From: CAZFLM01 sp964519955
Lineage (GTDB): Bacteria > Armatimonadota > Chthonomonadetes > Chthonomonadales > CAJBBX01
Direction of reading: 5' to 3'
Assembly: GCA_964519955.1 (NCBI GenBank)
Contig: CAZFLM010000096.1
Location: 1-21,442, forward strand
Length of the DNA: 21,442 nucleotides
Made by a program: the position numbers and the translations under genes. The notes beneath the pieces are model-generated. The model was not told where the DNA came from. It searched no databases and saw only the letters and a list, made by a program, of their open reading frames with translations. Each line of letters begins with the position of its first letter. Positions within the stretch are counted from its first letter, which is position 1. Positions 7,139-14,795 of this stretch are shown here, one piece after another.

Positions 7139-7183
7139 CATGACGGGGGCGCGTGCGGAAGGCCGCTGCGCAGGGAGGATGAG

Positions 7184-9052
7184 ATGCTGAGTGCGGCAGT
7201 CTGCATGGGCCTGTTTGCCGGCGTGGCGCTGGGCGCGATGCCGGCTCCGGCCGCCAAGTCCATCGCGGTGTGCAACCTGGCGCCGCTCGCGCAGGGCGAT
7301 CTGAACGACGTGGCGTTCCGTCGACGCGCGTGGGACGATCTGCACCTGGCCGGCGTCCTGCAGGGCCTGGTGAACCGGTCCGAGCCGCGCCTCTACGTCA
7401 CCTTCGTGGGCGCGGATGGCAAGATCGATCGCTTCTGGTGGGAGAAGATGCGCGCGCCCGGCCAGTGGCTCGCGGACAGGGCGGAGCGCAAGATCGAGGG
7501 CATCGAGGGCCTGGTTGGCGAGTTCCGGCGCGACATCCGCGGCGTGGTGGTGTGGGACGAGCGCGTGCCGGCCACCTCCAACCTGGCGTCGACCATCTGC
7601 GGCGTCGAGAGCGCCGTGCCCGTACGCTACGACCCCGCGCCGGGCTCCCTCTATCACCGCCTCGTCGAGGATCCCGCCGGCCCGCGCATGCCGGTCCTGG
7701 CGCGCCTCCTGAATGCGGACGGCTCGCCGCTCTTCACGGGGCAGGGCACGATCCCCGGCACCTCGCTCGCGAGCACCGGCAGCGCCAAGTGCGACGCCTA
7801 CCTGTGGGCGATCGAGCGCTACCTCAAGACCAAGCGCTGCAACCCGAAGCGGCTTGCGTACTACCCCGACGCGTTCTGGCTGAAGCGGACGTCCGGCGTC
7901 GGCGCGGACCGCACGCTGCTGTGCAACCATGACTTCTTCGTGGCGCGCAAGGCCTTCTTCTTCGACTTGTCGCCGTGGGACGACGAGGCGGCGGACGACG
8001 ATCCGACGCAGCAGCCGGGCACCGACTACCACACGCTGACCGCGATGCTCCGGGCTGCCTACGATGGCGCGAAGGGCGGGGTGATCCACGTCGGCGGCTT
8101 CGTGCCGTGGGATCAGAAGTACACCATGCACACGGGCGCCAAGCACGACGGCGTGCCCAGCGAGTGGCGCTACGCCGAGATCCTGTCGTGCTTCAACGCC
8201 TACATGGACGCCGACGCGCCCGGCCTGCACGCGATGGCGAATGCGTCCGTGTACGCCCTGTTCCCGCTCAAGAAGCGCTACCCGCAGCCGAACCTGCCCA
8301 CCGAGCAGACGCTGCGCGCCAAGGGCCTGCTCGACGCGCAGGGGCATGTCGCCGCGAAGACCTTCGTCACCATCTATGTGGGCGACTACGACGCGGCCTC
8401 GTGGGTGTACGAGCGGATGCCGGACCTGTGGACGGACCCGGTGCGCGGTTCGATCCCGCTGGGCTGGGCGGTGAACCCCAACCTGGCGGACCGGTTCGGC
8501 TTCGGGCTCGACTACCTGCGCCGCACAGCTTCGGCCAACGACACGTTCATCGCGGGCGACTCCGGCGCGGGCTACCTGAACCCGGGCAACCTGGTGCCGC
8601 CGCGCAAGTGGAGCGGGCTGCCGTCCGGCCTGCAGGCGTGGGAGGAGCACAACAAGCGCTACTTCGCGCAGTGGGGCCTCAGCATCGTCGGCTTCGTCAT
8701 CGACGGCTACGCACCCGGGATGAGCGACGAGGTGAAGCAGGCGTACGCGCGGTTCTCGCCCGGCGGCGTGGTCGCGCAGAAGATCCCCGAGCAATCGCTC
8801 GTCGATGGGGTACCGTTTCTGCGGATGGCGTCCGACCTGACGGGCACCTCGGAGGAGGCCGCGAACCTGGTGGCGCGCGATGCGCCGAAGAGCGGCCCGG
8901 CGTTCCGCATCTATCGAACGATCCTCTGGAGCCCGGAGGGCCACAAGCGCCTGTTCGACCGCCTGCGCGAGCTGCGGCCGGACATTCAGGTCGTCGAGCC
9001 GCACACGCTGATGCTCCTGCTCAAGAAGCACCTGGAAGGGAAGCAAGGTTAG
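7184..9052 (+). CDS. GxGYxYP-family exported protein, putative glycoside hydrolase
   Basis: The 622-aa product begins with a signal-peptide-like segment (residues 1-24, hydrophobic core ending in Ala/Pro) and is otherwise soluble. The order of motifs fits the GxGYxYP_N and GxGYxYP_C families: an N-terminal region with WDDLHLAGVLQGLVNR near 50-64, a central region, and the naming motif, here GAGYLNP at 461-467 with Asn in place of the second Tyr. The family is annotated as putative glycoside hydrolase; its substrate is not established. ATG 7184 has GGAGG (7174-7178) 5 nt upstream. One base separates its stop from the holA start, so the two are probably co-transcribed without an obvious functional link. 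Confidence 0.82.
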   Translation: MLSAAVCMGLFAGVALGAMPAPAAKSIAVCNLAPLAQGDLNDVAFRRRAWDDLHLAGVLQGLVNRSEPRLYVTFVGADGKIDRFWWEKMRAPGQWLADRAERKIEGIEGLVGEFRRDIRGVVVWDERVPATSNLASTICGVESAVPVRYDPAPGSLYHRLVEDPAGPRMPVLARLLNADGSPLFTGQGTIPGTSLASTGSAKCDAYLWAIERYLKTKRCNPKRLAYYPDAFWLKRTSGVGADRTLLCNHDFFVARKAFFFDLSPWDDEAADDDPTQQPGTDYHTLTAMLRAAYDGAKGGVIHVGGFVPWDQKYTMHTGAKHDGVPSEWRYAEILSCFNAYMDADAPGLHAMANASVYALFPLKKRYPQPNLPTEQTLRAKGLLDAQGHVAAKTFVTIYVGDYDAASWVYERMPDLWTDPVRGSIPLGWAVNPNLADRFGFGLDYLRRTASANDTFIAGDSGAGYLNPGNLVPPRKWSGLPSGLQAWEEHNKRYFAQWGLSIVGFVIDGYAPGMSDEVKQAYARFSPGGVVAQKIPEQSLVDGVPFLRMASDLTGTSEEAANLVARDAPKSGPAFRIYRTILWSPEGHKRLFDRLRELRPDIQVVEPHTLMLLLKKHLEGKQG

Positions 9053-9053
9053 C

Positions 9054-10166
9054 ATGGCCAAGCCGTCGTCGGAACTGGTGTTCTCCCTCGCGCATGGGGT
9101 CGCCCAACTGGAGCCCCTGCGCTCGGTCTACCTGCTCTACGGGGAGGACGACCTGCAGAAGGCCCAGGCGGTCGACCTGCTGCGCGAGCGGTGCGTCGAT
9201 CCTGGCTCGGTCGACTTCGACTACGAGGTGCTGGACGCCCGCCAGGCCCGTTCCGACACGATCCTGGCGGCCGCCGGCCTCGCGCCGTTCGCCTCGGAGC
9301 GCCGCCTGGTGGTCGTGAAGGGCGCCGAGGTGTTCCGAGCGAAGGACCGCACCAGCGACGGCGAACGGCTGAGCGCCGGCCTGGCCGGGCTCGGGAACTC
9401 AGGGTGTCTCGTGCTGGTGGTCGCGCCAGACGACGGCGAGCGCACGCGCAAGACGGCCCTCTCGCCGAAGCTGGACGCGGCGGTGCGCGGCGTGGGCTGC
9501 CTGGTGAACTGCAAGGGGCTCTCGGACGAGGCGCTGGCCGACTGGGTGCGGCAGGTGGCGGGGGAGGGCGGCAAGCGCATCGATCCGCCGGCGGCGGCGG
9601 CGCTGGCCCGGGGCTGCCGGGGCGATCGCGTCTTCCTGACACGCGAGCTGGAGAAGGCCATCTGCTACGTCGGCGATGGCGACCGCATCACGCTGAAGGA
9701 CGTCGAGGCGGTGGCGGTGCGCGACCCCGAAGACGTGATGCTGAAGCTGGCGGACACCGTGGCGCGCGGCGATGCCGACGGCGCGCTGCGGCTCTTCCGC
9801 GAGGCCCTGCGCTACGACACGAAGCCGCACGCGGTGGCGGGCCGCCTGCTCGCGCTGCTGCGGTTCCAGTACCGCCTCATCTGGCAGGCCGCCGAGCTGC
9901 GCCGCATGCGCCTCCGCCCGCAGGATGTGCGCCGCCTGCCGGACGAGGTCGCGGCGGATCTGCCGAACGAGGGCAGCATCGTCTCGATGGCCTGGCGCGC
10001 GGGCGACATCTTCAACGCGGCGTCGCGGCACACCCGGGCAGGCATCGCGGACGCGTTCCAGTTGCTAGTGGAGTGCGACCTGGCGAACAAAGGCGGGCTG
10101 GAGGGGTCGGAGGACGTGGTGACCAACATGGACCGGCTGATCCTGGCCCTCTGCCGGACGAAGTAG
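9054..10166 (+). CDS. holA: DNA polymerase III subunit delta
   Basis: The 370-aa product matches the clamp-loader delta subunit, which opens the sliding clamp during loading onto DNA. The N-terminal domain has the family pattern VYLLYGEDDLQKAQAVDLL, followed by the AAPFASERRLVVVKGAE-like stretch (here AGLAPFASERRLVVVKGAE), the central lid region with NCKGLSDEALADWV, and the helical C-terminal collar (KPHAVAGRLLALLRFQYRLIWQAAELR). Length is typical of the family. Delta does not hydrolyse ATP, and accordingly no Walker motif is present. It starts one base after the GxGYxYP stop. It is convergent with rpsT; a hairpin at 10182-10209 separates them. Confidence 0.92.
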   Translation: MAKPSSELVFSLAHGVAQLEPLRSVYLLYGEDDLQKAQAVDLLRERCVDPGSVDFDYEVLDARQARSDTILAAAGLAPFASERRLVVVKGAEVFRAKDRTSDGERLSAGLAGLGNSGCLVLVVAPDDGERTRKTALSPKLDAAVRGVGCLVNCKGLSDEALADWVRQVAGEGGKRIDPPAAAALARGCRGDRVFLTRELEKAICYVGDGDRITLKDVEAVAVRDPEDVMLKLADTVARGDADGALRLFREALRYDTKPHAVAGRLLALLRFQYRLIWQAAELRRMRLRPQDVRRLPDEVAADLPNEGSIVSMAWRAGDIFNAASRHTRAGIADAFQLLVECDLANKGGLEGSEDVVTNMDRLILALCRTK

Positions 10167-10181
10167 GCCAGGCACGCGAAA

Positions 10182-10209
10182 ACGCCCTGCCCCCGGCGGG
10201 GGCGGGCGT
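10182..10209 (-). terminator. Rho-independent terminator of rpsT
   Basis: Arms at 10182-10194 and 10198-10209 form an 11- to 12-bp GC stem with one bulged base and a 3-nt loop. On the minus strand the stem is followed by GTTTTCG, giving the T-run expected after rpsT (stop at 10234). On the plus strand, A-rich sequence before the stem and no T-run after it make it weaker for holA. Confidence 0.75.
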
Positions 10210-10233
10210 CTGCGCGATGGCGTGGTTCGCTGC

Positions 10234-10503
10234 CTAGGCCTTGGCGGCCTTAGCGGCGCGCTTCATCAGGCGCGACTTGCGGCGAGCGGCGGCGTTGCGG
10301 TGGATGATACCGCGCTCTGCCGTCTTGTCGATCCAGCTCACGGCCTGGCGCACAGCCGGCGCGGCCTGAGTGGAGTCGCCCGCGTCGATCGCGGCCTTGG
10401 CCTTCTTGACGAACGTCTTCATCGCGGACTTCGCGGACACGTTGCGCTCGTGGTTCTTCCGCGACTTGATGACGTCCTTCATGACTGACTTGATATTGGG
10501 CAT
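10234..10503 (-). CDS. rpsT: 30S ribosomal protein S20
   Basis: The 89-aa, lysine/arginine/alanine-rich protein has the S20 pattern: MPNIKSVMKDVIKSRKNHERN at the start, a helical core with KTFVKKAKAAID, and the conserved RGIIHRNAAARRKSRLMKR near the end. S20 is a primary 16S rRNA-binding protein of the small subunit. Length is normal. The start is ATG, with an AGGAG-type SD 11 nt upstream, and the gene has its own promoter (10587-10614) and terminator (10182-10209), so it is probably a single-gene transcript. It often lies near holA in bacteria, as here. Confidence 0.97.
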   Translation of the reverse strand: MPNIKSVMKDVIKSRKNHERNVSAKSAMKTFVKKAKAAIDAGDSTQAAPAVRQAVSWIDKTAERGIIHRNAAARRKSRLMKRAAKAAKA

Positions 10504-10586
10504 GGAGTGACTATCTCCTCATCGACGGACAGGGCCGTCTACACGTCGGGCATGTCACAACGGCCGGCCCGGCCCGGCACCGAAAC

Positions 10587-10614
10587 AGTATACCCTCAAC
10601 GGGCGCTGGATCAA
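10587..10614 (-). promoter_or_regulatory. Sigma-70-type promoter of rpsT
   Basis: On the minus strand, -35 TTGATC (10609-10614) and -10 TATACT (10587-10592) are separated by 16 bp. The resulting leader of about 75 nt includes GC-rich repeats (GGCCGGCCCGG type) that may fold; S20 is known in other bacteria to regulate its own translation. Confidence 0.55.
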
Positions 10615-10687
10615 CCCTCTAGGGGCAACGGCTCGCAACACTTCGCATGCAGGGCGCTCTTTGGCGCCGGATGATCGGCCCCTCCGC

Positions 10688-11206
10688 CTACAGCTCCAGC
10701 TTGTCGAAGCGTCCGGCGGTCGGGTCCAGCGCGTCGCGCAGCTCGTCGTAGGCCGCCTCGACGCGCGCCAGGATCTCCTCGGCGGTGCGCTGCTCGTCGG
10801 AGCCGTCGACGAACCGGTCCGGCGCGCAGCGGGCAGCCAGGGCCGAATGCGCGGCCTCTACGTCGGACAGGTCGGCGCCGTCGGGCAAGCCCAGCACGCG
10901 GTACGCCTTGGCGAGGGCGCTGGCGGGCGCAGTGGCCGGCGCGGCGGAGCGCGGCTGCGGGGACGGCGCCTGCTGGGGCGCGACGGTGGTTCTGTCGGCG
11001 CCGCTCGACCCGCGCATGATCTCCTCGGGGCTCCGCAGCGACGGGCCCGGATCGCGCAGCTCGTCGATCAGCTCGCGCCGGGCGTCCGCTTCCGCGCGGC
11101 GCTCGGCGACACCGGCCTCCGCCTCTTCGTCGATGCGGTCCAGCCGGTCCTTCAGCGCCTCGAGCTGAGAGCGCGCGATGTTCCGTATTCGTCTCGAGAA
11201 ACTCAT
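10688..11206 (-). CDS. J-domain-like protein lacking the HPD histidine, in the pspA cluster
   Basis: The 172-aa protein has an N-terminal charged helical segment (1-50, probably coiled coil), a Pro/Ala/Ser-rich linker (about 70-97), and a C-terminal J-like domain (about 100-165): YRVLGLPDGADLSDVEAAHSAL, then a helix of Glu/Ala/Arg ending in AAYDELRD. At the place of the catalytic HPD that stimulates Hsp70 there is APD (128-130), so the protein is probably unable to activate DnaK in the usual way and may only bind. Its ATG overlaps the stop of the membrane coiled-coil gene by 4 bp (ATGA), so the two are translationally coupled. The mycobacterial psp operon also has a DnaJ-domain member (PspN), which makes a PspA-related role likely by context. 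Confidence 0.72.
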   Translation of the reverse strand: MSFSRRIRNIARSQLEALKDRLDRIDEEAEAGVAERRAEADARRELIDELRDPGPSLRSPEEIMRGSSGADRTTVAPQQAPSPQPRSAAPATAPASALAKAYRVLGLPDGADLSDVEAAHSALAARCAPDRFVDGSDEQRTAEEILARVEAAYDELRDALDPTAGRFDKLEL

Positions 11207-12069
11207 GCGTCTCTCCCGGGCTGCTGGGCGATCTGGACGTGCGCCTCGTCCTCGGTCTTCGAGCTAAGCGACAACGCCTCGCTCACGCTGCGGTCCACCA
11301 AGTCGATGTCGCCCGACAGGCGAGCGACCTCCGACTGCAGGTCCGTGCCGATGCTGGACGGGCTCGTGTCGTCGAGCGCTTTGACGCGAAGCACCTTGGC
11401 GCGCCAGGCGGCGAGGGCGGCTTCCACGTTCTCGAGCTGGCTCGCGATGCGGGCGGACGCCTGCGCGATGGCGCGGTACGTCGTCAGCTCGGCCTCTCGC
11501 GAGCGGAGCGCTTCCTCGTACTGCGTGCGGGCCACGGGGTCGGCCGTCGCGGCGATGCGCTTGCGCAGCCCCTCGCAATAGCGCACCAACTCCCGCTCGT
11601 CGACCTGGCCCAGATAGCCGGACAACTGCTTGTTGCGCCGCGCGACCTGCGCCACGCGAGACACCAGGGGCAGCAGCTCATCGGCCAGCCGCTCCAGGTC
11701 CTGCCGCGCGTAGGAGGGCACATCGTCGGCCCGGGCCTCGCGCGCGATCTCCTGCCGCATCTTCAGCGCGTACTGCACCCGCTGGCGCGAGTCGTAGTCC
11801 ATGCCCGCGTACAGCTCGCGGATCTGCTCCTCGGTGCGAGCCTCTTCCTGCTCAGTCCACTCGGCGATGGCGCGGTGCAGGAACCGGTCGTCGCGGAAGC
11901 GCCAGGCGAAGACGCCGGCCTGTGCCAGCATCCCCGCCGCGAGGGGCCACCACGAGACCAGGGTCGCCGACGCGGTTGCCGCGGCGATCCAGACGCCCCA
12001 GGACTCCGGCGCCCGCAGAATGCGCGAGCACACGAAGCGGAGCTTGCGGGAAGGGGATGAGTCGCGCAT
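11203..12069 (-). CDS. Membrane-anchored coiled-coil protein in the pspA cluster
   Basis: The 288-aa product has a basic N-terminus, a hydrophobic segment at about 24-56 that fits two short transmembrane helices in a hairpin, and then a long cytoplasmic region (about 62-270) dominated by charged helices with heptad-like Leu/Ala/Val spacing. This layout resembles PspM, the membrane partner of PspA in mycobacteria, but I cannot show sequence homology. It lies 75 bp downstream of pspA on the same strand and overlaps the J-like gene by 4 bp. A reasonable role is as the membrane anchor or stress sensor for the PspA homologue. ATG 12069 has GGGAG 11 nt upstream. Confidence 0.68.
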   Translation of the reverse strand: MRDSSPSRKLRFVCSRILRAPESWGVWIAAATASATLVSWWPLAAGMLAQAGVFAWRFRDDRFLHRAIAEWTEQEEARTEEQIRELYAGMDYDSRQRVQYALKMRQEIAREARADDVPSYARQDLERLADELLPLVSRVAQVARRNKQLSGYLGQVDERELVRYCEGLRKRIAATADPVARTQYEEALRSREAELTTYRAIAQASARIASQLENVEAALAAWRAKVLRVKALDDTSPSSIGTDLQSEVARLSGDIDLVDRSVSEALSLSSKTEDEAHVQIAQQPGRDA

Positions 12070-12144
12070 CGAATGGATAGCTCCCAGTGCGACGAGCGCG
12101 CCGGGAGCCTCGATCCATCTTGGGGGTCGCGCGTCGCCTGTCGC

Positions 12145-12912
12145 CTAGTTCTGGCTCAGCTTCTGCTCCAGCTCGCGCAACTGCTTGTCGATGTCGTCTT
12201 CCTGAGCGCCGGTGGTCGTCGCGGCGGTGGTGCCCGCGGCCGGGGCCGCGCCCAGTCCGAGGCGGGCTTCCATTGCGGCCAGCGCCTTCTCGGTGTCGGC
12301 GTCCACCTGCTGGTCCTCGAGCATCTCGAGGCGCGAGTTCACGCTCGTCTTGGCGATCTCGGCCCGCGCGGAGGCCTCGGACTGCATGGAGCGAATGCGC
12401 TCCTCGGCCCGATCCCAGCTCTGCGCCGTCTCGTCGCTCTGCATGCCGTCCAGCGCCTTGTTGATGGCGATCTGGATCTGGGCCTGCTTCATGTTGGCCT
12501 TTAGCGCGAGGGCCTCCGCGGTCTTGACGCGGAACCGCTCCTCTTCGCGCTTGATGGCCGTCTTCACCGCTTCCGAGGTCTCTTCCGCCTGCTTGAGGGA
12601 AGCGCGCAGGTTGTTCAGCGTGTTGTCGTGCAGGCCCTTCTCGCGAAGCAACTGGCGCGCCAACTCGCGGTTGCCCTGCTGCAGCGCGATCGCGGCCTTC
12701 GCCTCCAGGTTCGCGGCGAGGCGCTCCTCCTGGTCCACCAGGCCCTGGAGCTGGTTCTTCTGCGTGATCGCCTGAACGGCCCGCTCCCGGTTCTTGACCT
12801 GGTTTTCCTTCATCTCCCGGAGCGACTCGTTGATGATCACCTCGGGGTTCTCGAGTTCGTCGAGCTTCCCCATGATCAAGGCTCTCAGGTAGCGGAAGAA
12901 ACGTCTTAACAT
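12145..12912 (-). CDS. pspA: PspA/IM30 (Vipp1) family membrane-remodelling protein
   Basis: The 255-aa protein is almost wholly helical and begins with the amphipathic helix and lead-in typical of the family (MLRRFFRYLRALIMGKLDELENPE), followed by long coiled-coil helices to about residue 218. PspA/IM30 proteins are ESCRT-III relatives that polymerise on stressed membranes. After an Ala/Thr-rich linker (221-236) there is a short C-terminal helix (DIDKQLRELEQKL), an extension reminiscent of Vipp1. I chose ATG 12912, with GAGGAG about 8 nt upstream; the longer open frame to 13776 is out-of-family and overlaps the cyclase gene. A near-consensus promoter lies at 12988-13016. Membrane coiled-coil and J-like genes follow. 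Confidence 0.92.
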   Translation of the reverse strand: MLRRFFRYLRALIMGKLDELENPEVIINESLREMKENQVKNRERAVQAITQKNQLQGLVDQEERLAANLEAKAAIALQQGNRELARQLLREKGLHDNTLNNLRASLKQAEETSEAVKTAIKREEERFRVKTAEALALKANMKQAQIQIAINKALDGMQSDETAQSWDRAEERIRSMQSEASARAEIAKTSVNSRLEMLEDQQVDADTEKALAAMEARLGLGAAPAAGTTAATTTGAQEDDIDKQLRELEQKLSQN

Positions 12913-12987
12913 GCGCTTGCTCCTCTTCGAGCCTGGCGTCGGCTCGGACGGCACGGTACCCGGATGGGAGAAGACGAATTGGGAGAC

Positions 12988-13016
12988 ATTATCACACGTT
13001 TCCGGTTCGATGTCAA
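12988..13016 (-). promoter_or_regulatory. Sigma-70-type promoter of the pspA cluster
   Basis: On the minus strand, -35 TTGACA (13011-13016) and -10 GATAAT (12988-12993) are separated by 17 bp, the closest match to consensus in the window. It implies housekeeping-sigma transcription, unlike the sigma-54/PspF control of enterobacterial psp. The leader would be about 70 nt. Confidence 0.75.
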
Positions 13017-13049
13017 CGACCGGCGTGCTCGCCGGGCCTGCGGCAAACG

Positions 13050-13670
13050 CTACACGTCCACCAGGACGGCGCGCACCGGCGAGCCATCGCCGTCCGTGAT
13101 CCGCAGAGGGAGGGCCGAGAGGAGGTAACGGCCCGGCGGCACCCCGTCGAGCGCCAGACACTCGACGATCGCGATGCCGTGTCCCATCAGCGCGCGGTGG
13201 ACGGGAAGCTCCGTCGAATCGCCGGGGTCGGCGCTCGGGACGTCGAGGCCGAGGAGGACCGCGCCGCGCTCTGCCAGGTAGTCCGGCAGGTCGGGCGCGA
13301 GCGCCGGCCATTCCAGCGGCAGCGCCGATCGGTCCGCCCAGGCATCGGTTCGCAGCAGCACGCGGGGCGCCTCCTCGACTGGGCATCCGGCCAGGTGCTC
13401 CGCGCCGATCACCGGTACGCCGCGCACGTCGACGACCACCGCCGGGCCGATGAAGAGGGATGGGTCCATCTGCCCGATGGGCGTGCCGGAGGCGTCCAGG
13501 TGCTTCGGCGCATCGGCGTGGGTGCCCGCGTGCAGGCTCGTGCGGATGCGGCCGGTGTTCGCGATGGCGCCGCCGGCCTGGCTCGCCGCGCAGACGTACT
13601 CGAAGGGCGCGTCCTCCGGCCAGACGGGCAGGGCCGCGCTCATCGGCATGGTGATGTCGTGGACGGCCAC
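13050..13670 (-). CDS. Cyclase-family metal hydrolase, KynB (arylformamidase)-like
   Basis: The 206-aa protein carries the family motif HAGTHADAPKH (H47, H51, D53, H57), which binds the metal, and opens with the typical D-I-T-M-P and LPVWPEDAPFEY. GLDVPSADP near residue 140 recalls KynB, which hydrolyses N-formylkynurenine. Length matches KynB (about 205-215 aa). The reaction is probably hydrolysis of an amide or formyl group; I would not assign N-formylkynurenine without the other kynurenine genes, none of which is here. Start is GTG 13670 with GGAGG 5 nt upstream. It is divergent from trxB and lies upstream of the pspA promoter on the same strand. Confidence 0.85.
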   Translation of the reverse strand: MAVHDITMPMSAALPVWPEDAPFEYVCAASQAGGAIANTGRIRTSLHAGTHADAPKHLDASGTPIGQMDPSLFIGPAVVVDVRGVPVIGAEHLAGCPVEEAPRVLLRTDAWADRSALPLEWPALAPDLPDYLAERGAVLLGLDVPSADPGDSTELPVHRALMGHGIAIVECLALDGVPPGRYLLSALPLRITDGDGSPVRAVLVDV

Positions 13671-13787
13671 AGGCGCCTCCAGCGGCGGCAGGGGGAGGGG
13701 GATTTGTCTGCGCTAACTGCCCGCCGTACGGTATTCTTATACCTGTATAGGCGCTGCCCCCGCGCCACTCGCCCACGGAGGTTGCGA
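13671..13787. promoter_or_regulatory. Divergent control region between cyclase gene and trxB
   Basis: This 117-bp gap contains an AT-rich island (13732-13749) in an otherwise GC-rich stretch, with the inverted repeat TATAC-CT-GTATA at 13738-13749. Several -10-like hexamers occur on both strands (for example TATTCT at 13732-13737 plus, TATAAG at 13736-13741 minus), but none has a good -35 at the right distance. It probably holds both promoters and perhaps an operator. Confidence 0.4.
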
Positions 13788-14792
13788 ATGCCCGAGACCG
13801 GAGATGTCCGAAACGTGATCGTGCTGGGCAGCGGCCCGGCCGGCTACACCGCCGCGCTCTACACCGGGCGCGCGAACCTGCGGCCCCTGCTCATCGACGG
13901 CGGCGCCGGGATGGGCCAGGCGATGCAGGGCCAGGGCGGCCAGCTCACCATCACGACGGAGGTCGAGAACTACCCCGGCTTCCCGGAAGGCATCGATGGC
14001 ATCGACCTGATGATGCGCATGAGGCAGCAGGTCTCCCGTTTCGGAGTCGAGTTCGTCGAAGACCTGGCTACGGCGGTCGACCTCTCCGAGTGCCCGTTCC
14101 GCGTGAGCGTCGGCGACGCCGAGTACCGGGCGCGCGCGTTGGTCATCGCGACGGGGGCCTCGGCCAGGTGGCTGGGCCTGGAGGCGGAGAAGCCGGTGTG
14201 GGAGGGCGGCCTGGGCGGGGCGGGCGTTTCGGCCTGCGCGACCTGCGACGGCGCGCTCCCGGTGTTCCGCGGCCAGGACCTCATCGTGGTCGGCGGCGGC
14301 GACACGGCCATGGAAGAGGCCCTCTACCTGACGCACTTCGCGTCGAAGGTGTACATCGTGCATCGCCGCGACCAGCTTCGCGCTTCGCAGATCATGCGCG
14401 ACCGCGTCCTGGCGCACCCGAAGATCGAGGTGCTCTGGAACAGCGCGGTCGCCGACATTCACGACGTGGCGGAGAAGCGCGTCACCGGCGTCACGCTGCG
14501 CGACACGAAGACCGGCGACACGCGCCAGGTGCCCGTGGCCGGCGTCTTCATGGCCATCGGGCACGCGCCCAACAGCTCCCTGTTCAAGGGGCTGGTCGAT
14601 CTGGACGAGAACGGCTACATCGTGACGCACAGCGATGTCCGCACGCGAGTGCCGGGCGTGTTCGCCTGCGGCGACGTGCAGGATCACCGCTACCGCCAGG
14701 CTATCACGGCGGCGGGATCGGGCTGCATGGCCGCCATCCAGGTGGAGCGGTATCTGGCCGCCGTGGACGCGGGCGCCGAGGTGGAGTGGTAG
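13788..14792 (+). CDS. trxB: Thioredoxin reductase
   Basis: The 334-aa flavoprotein uses NADPH to reduce thioredoxin. It has an N-terminal FAD-binding GSGPAGY (14-20), the redox-active CATC (C150 and C153, in SACATCDGA), the NADPH-binding GGGDTAMEEA (169-178) and the HRRDxxRA-type motif (VHRRDQLRAS) that marks NADPH preference. The C-terminal FAD motif (GVFACGDVQDHRYRQAITAAGSG) is intact. Length is typical for the low-molecular-weight class. Start ATG 13788 has GGAGG 6 nt upstream. holB follows 3 nt after the stop. No thioredoxin gene is in the window. Confidence 0.96.
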   Translation: MPETGDVRNVIVLGSGPAGYTAALYTGRANLRPLLIDGGAGMGQAMQGQGGQLTITTEVENYPGFPEGIDGIDLMMRMRQQVSRFGVEFVEDLATAVDLSECPFRVSVGDAEYRARALVIATGASARWLGLEAEKPVWEGGLGGAGVSACATCDGALPVFRGQDLIVVGGGDTAMEEALYLTHFASKVYIVHRRDQLRASQIMRDRVLAHPKIEVLWNSAVADIHDVAEKRVTGVTLRDTKTGDTRQVPVAGVFMAIGHAPNSSLFKGLVDLDENGYIVTHSDVRTRVPGVFACGDVQDHRYRQAITAAGSGCMAAIQVERYLAAVDAGAEVEW

Positions 14793-14795
14793 CGG

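Noticed and set aside
6578..9061. 827-codon open frame on the minus strand opposite the GxGYxYP gene
   Set aside because: Its product is Arg/Val/His-rich with no domain, mirrors the codon bias of the plus-strand gene, and has no SD. It is a shadow of GC-rich coding DNA.
10625..10687. Intrinsic terminator of the J-like gene
   Set aside because: Only a 5-bp stem (GGCGC/GCGCC) without a T-run is visible; not convincing.
12913..13049. Sigma-54/PspF-type control of pspA
   Set aside because: No GG-N10-GC element; a sigma-70-type promoter is present instead.
12913..13776. Extended N-terminus of PspA, reading to 13776
   Set aside because: The added part is low complexity, overlaps the cyclase-family gene in another frame, and crosses the pspA promoter. 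The family N-terminus starts at ATG 12912.
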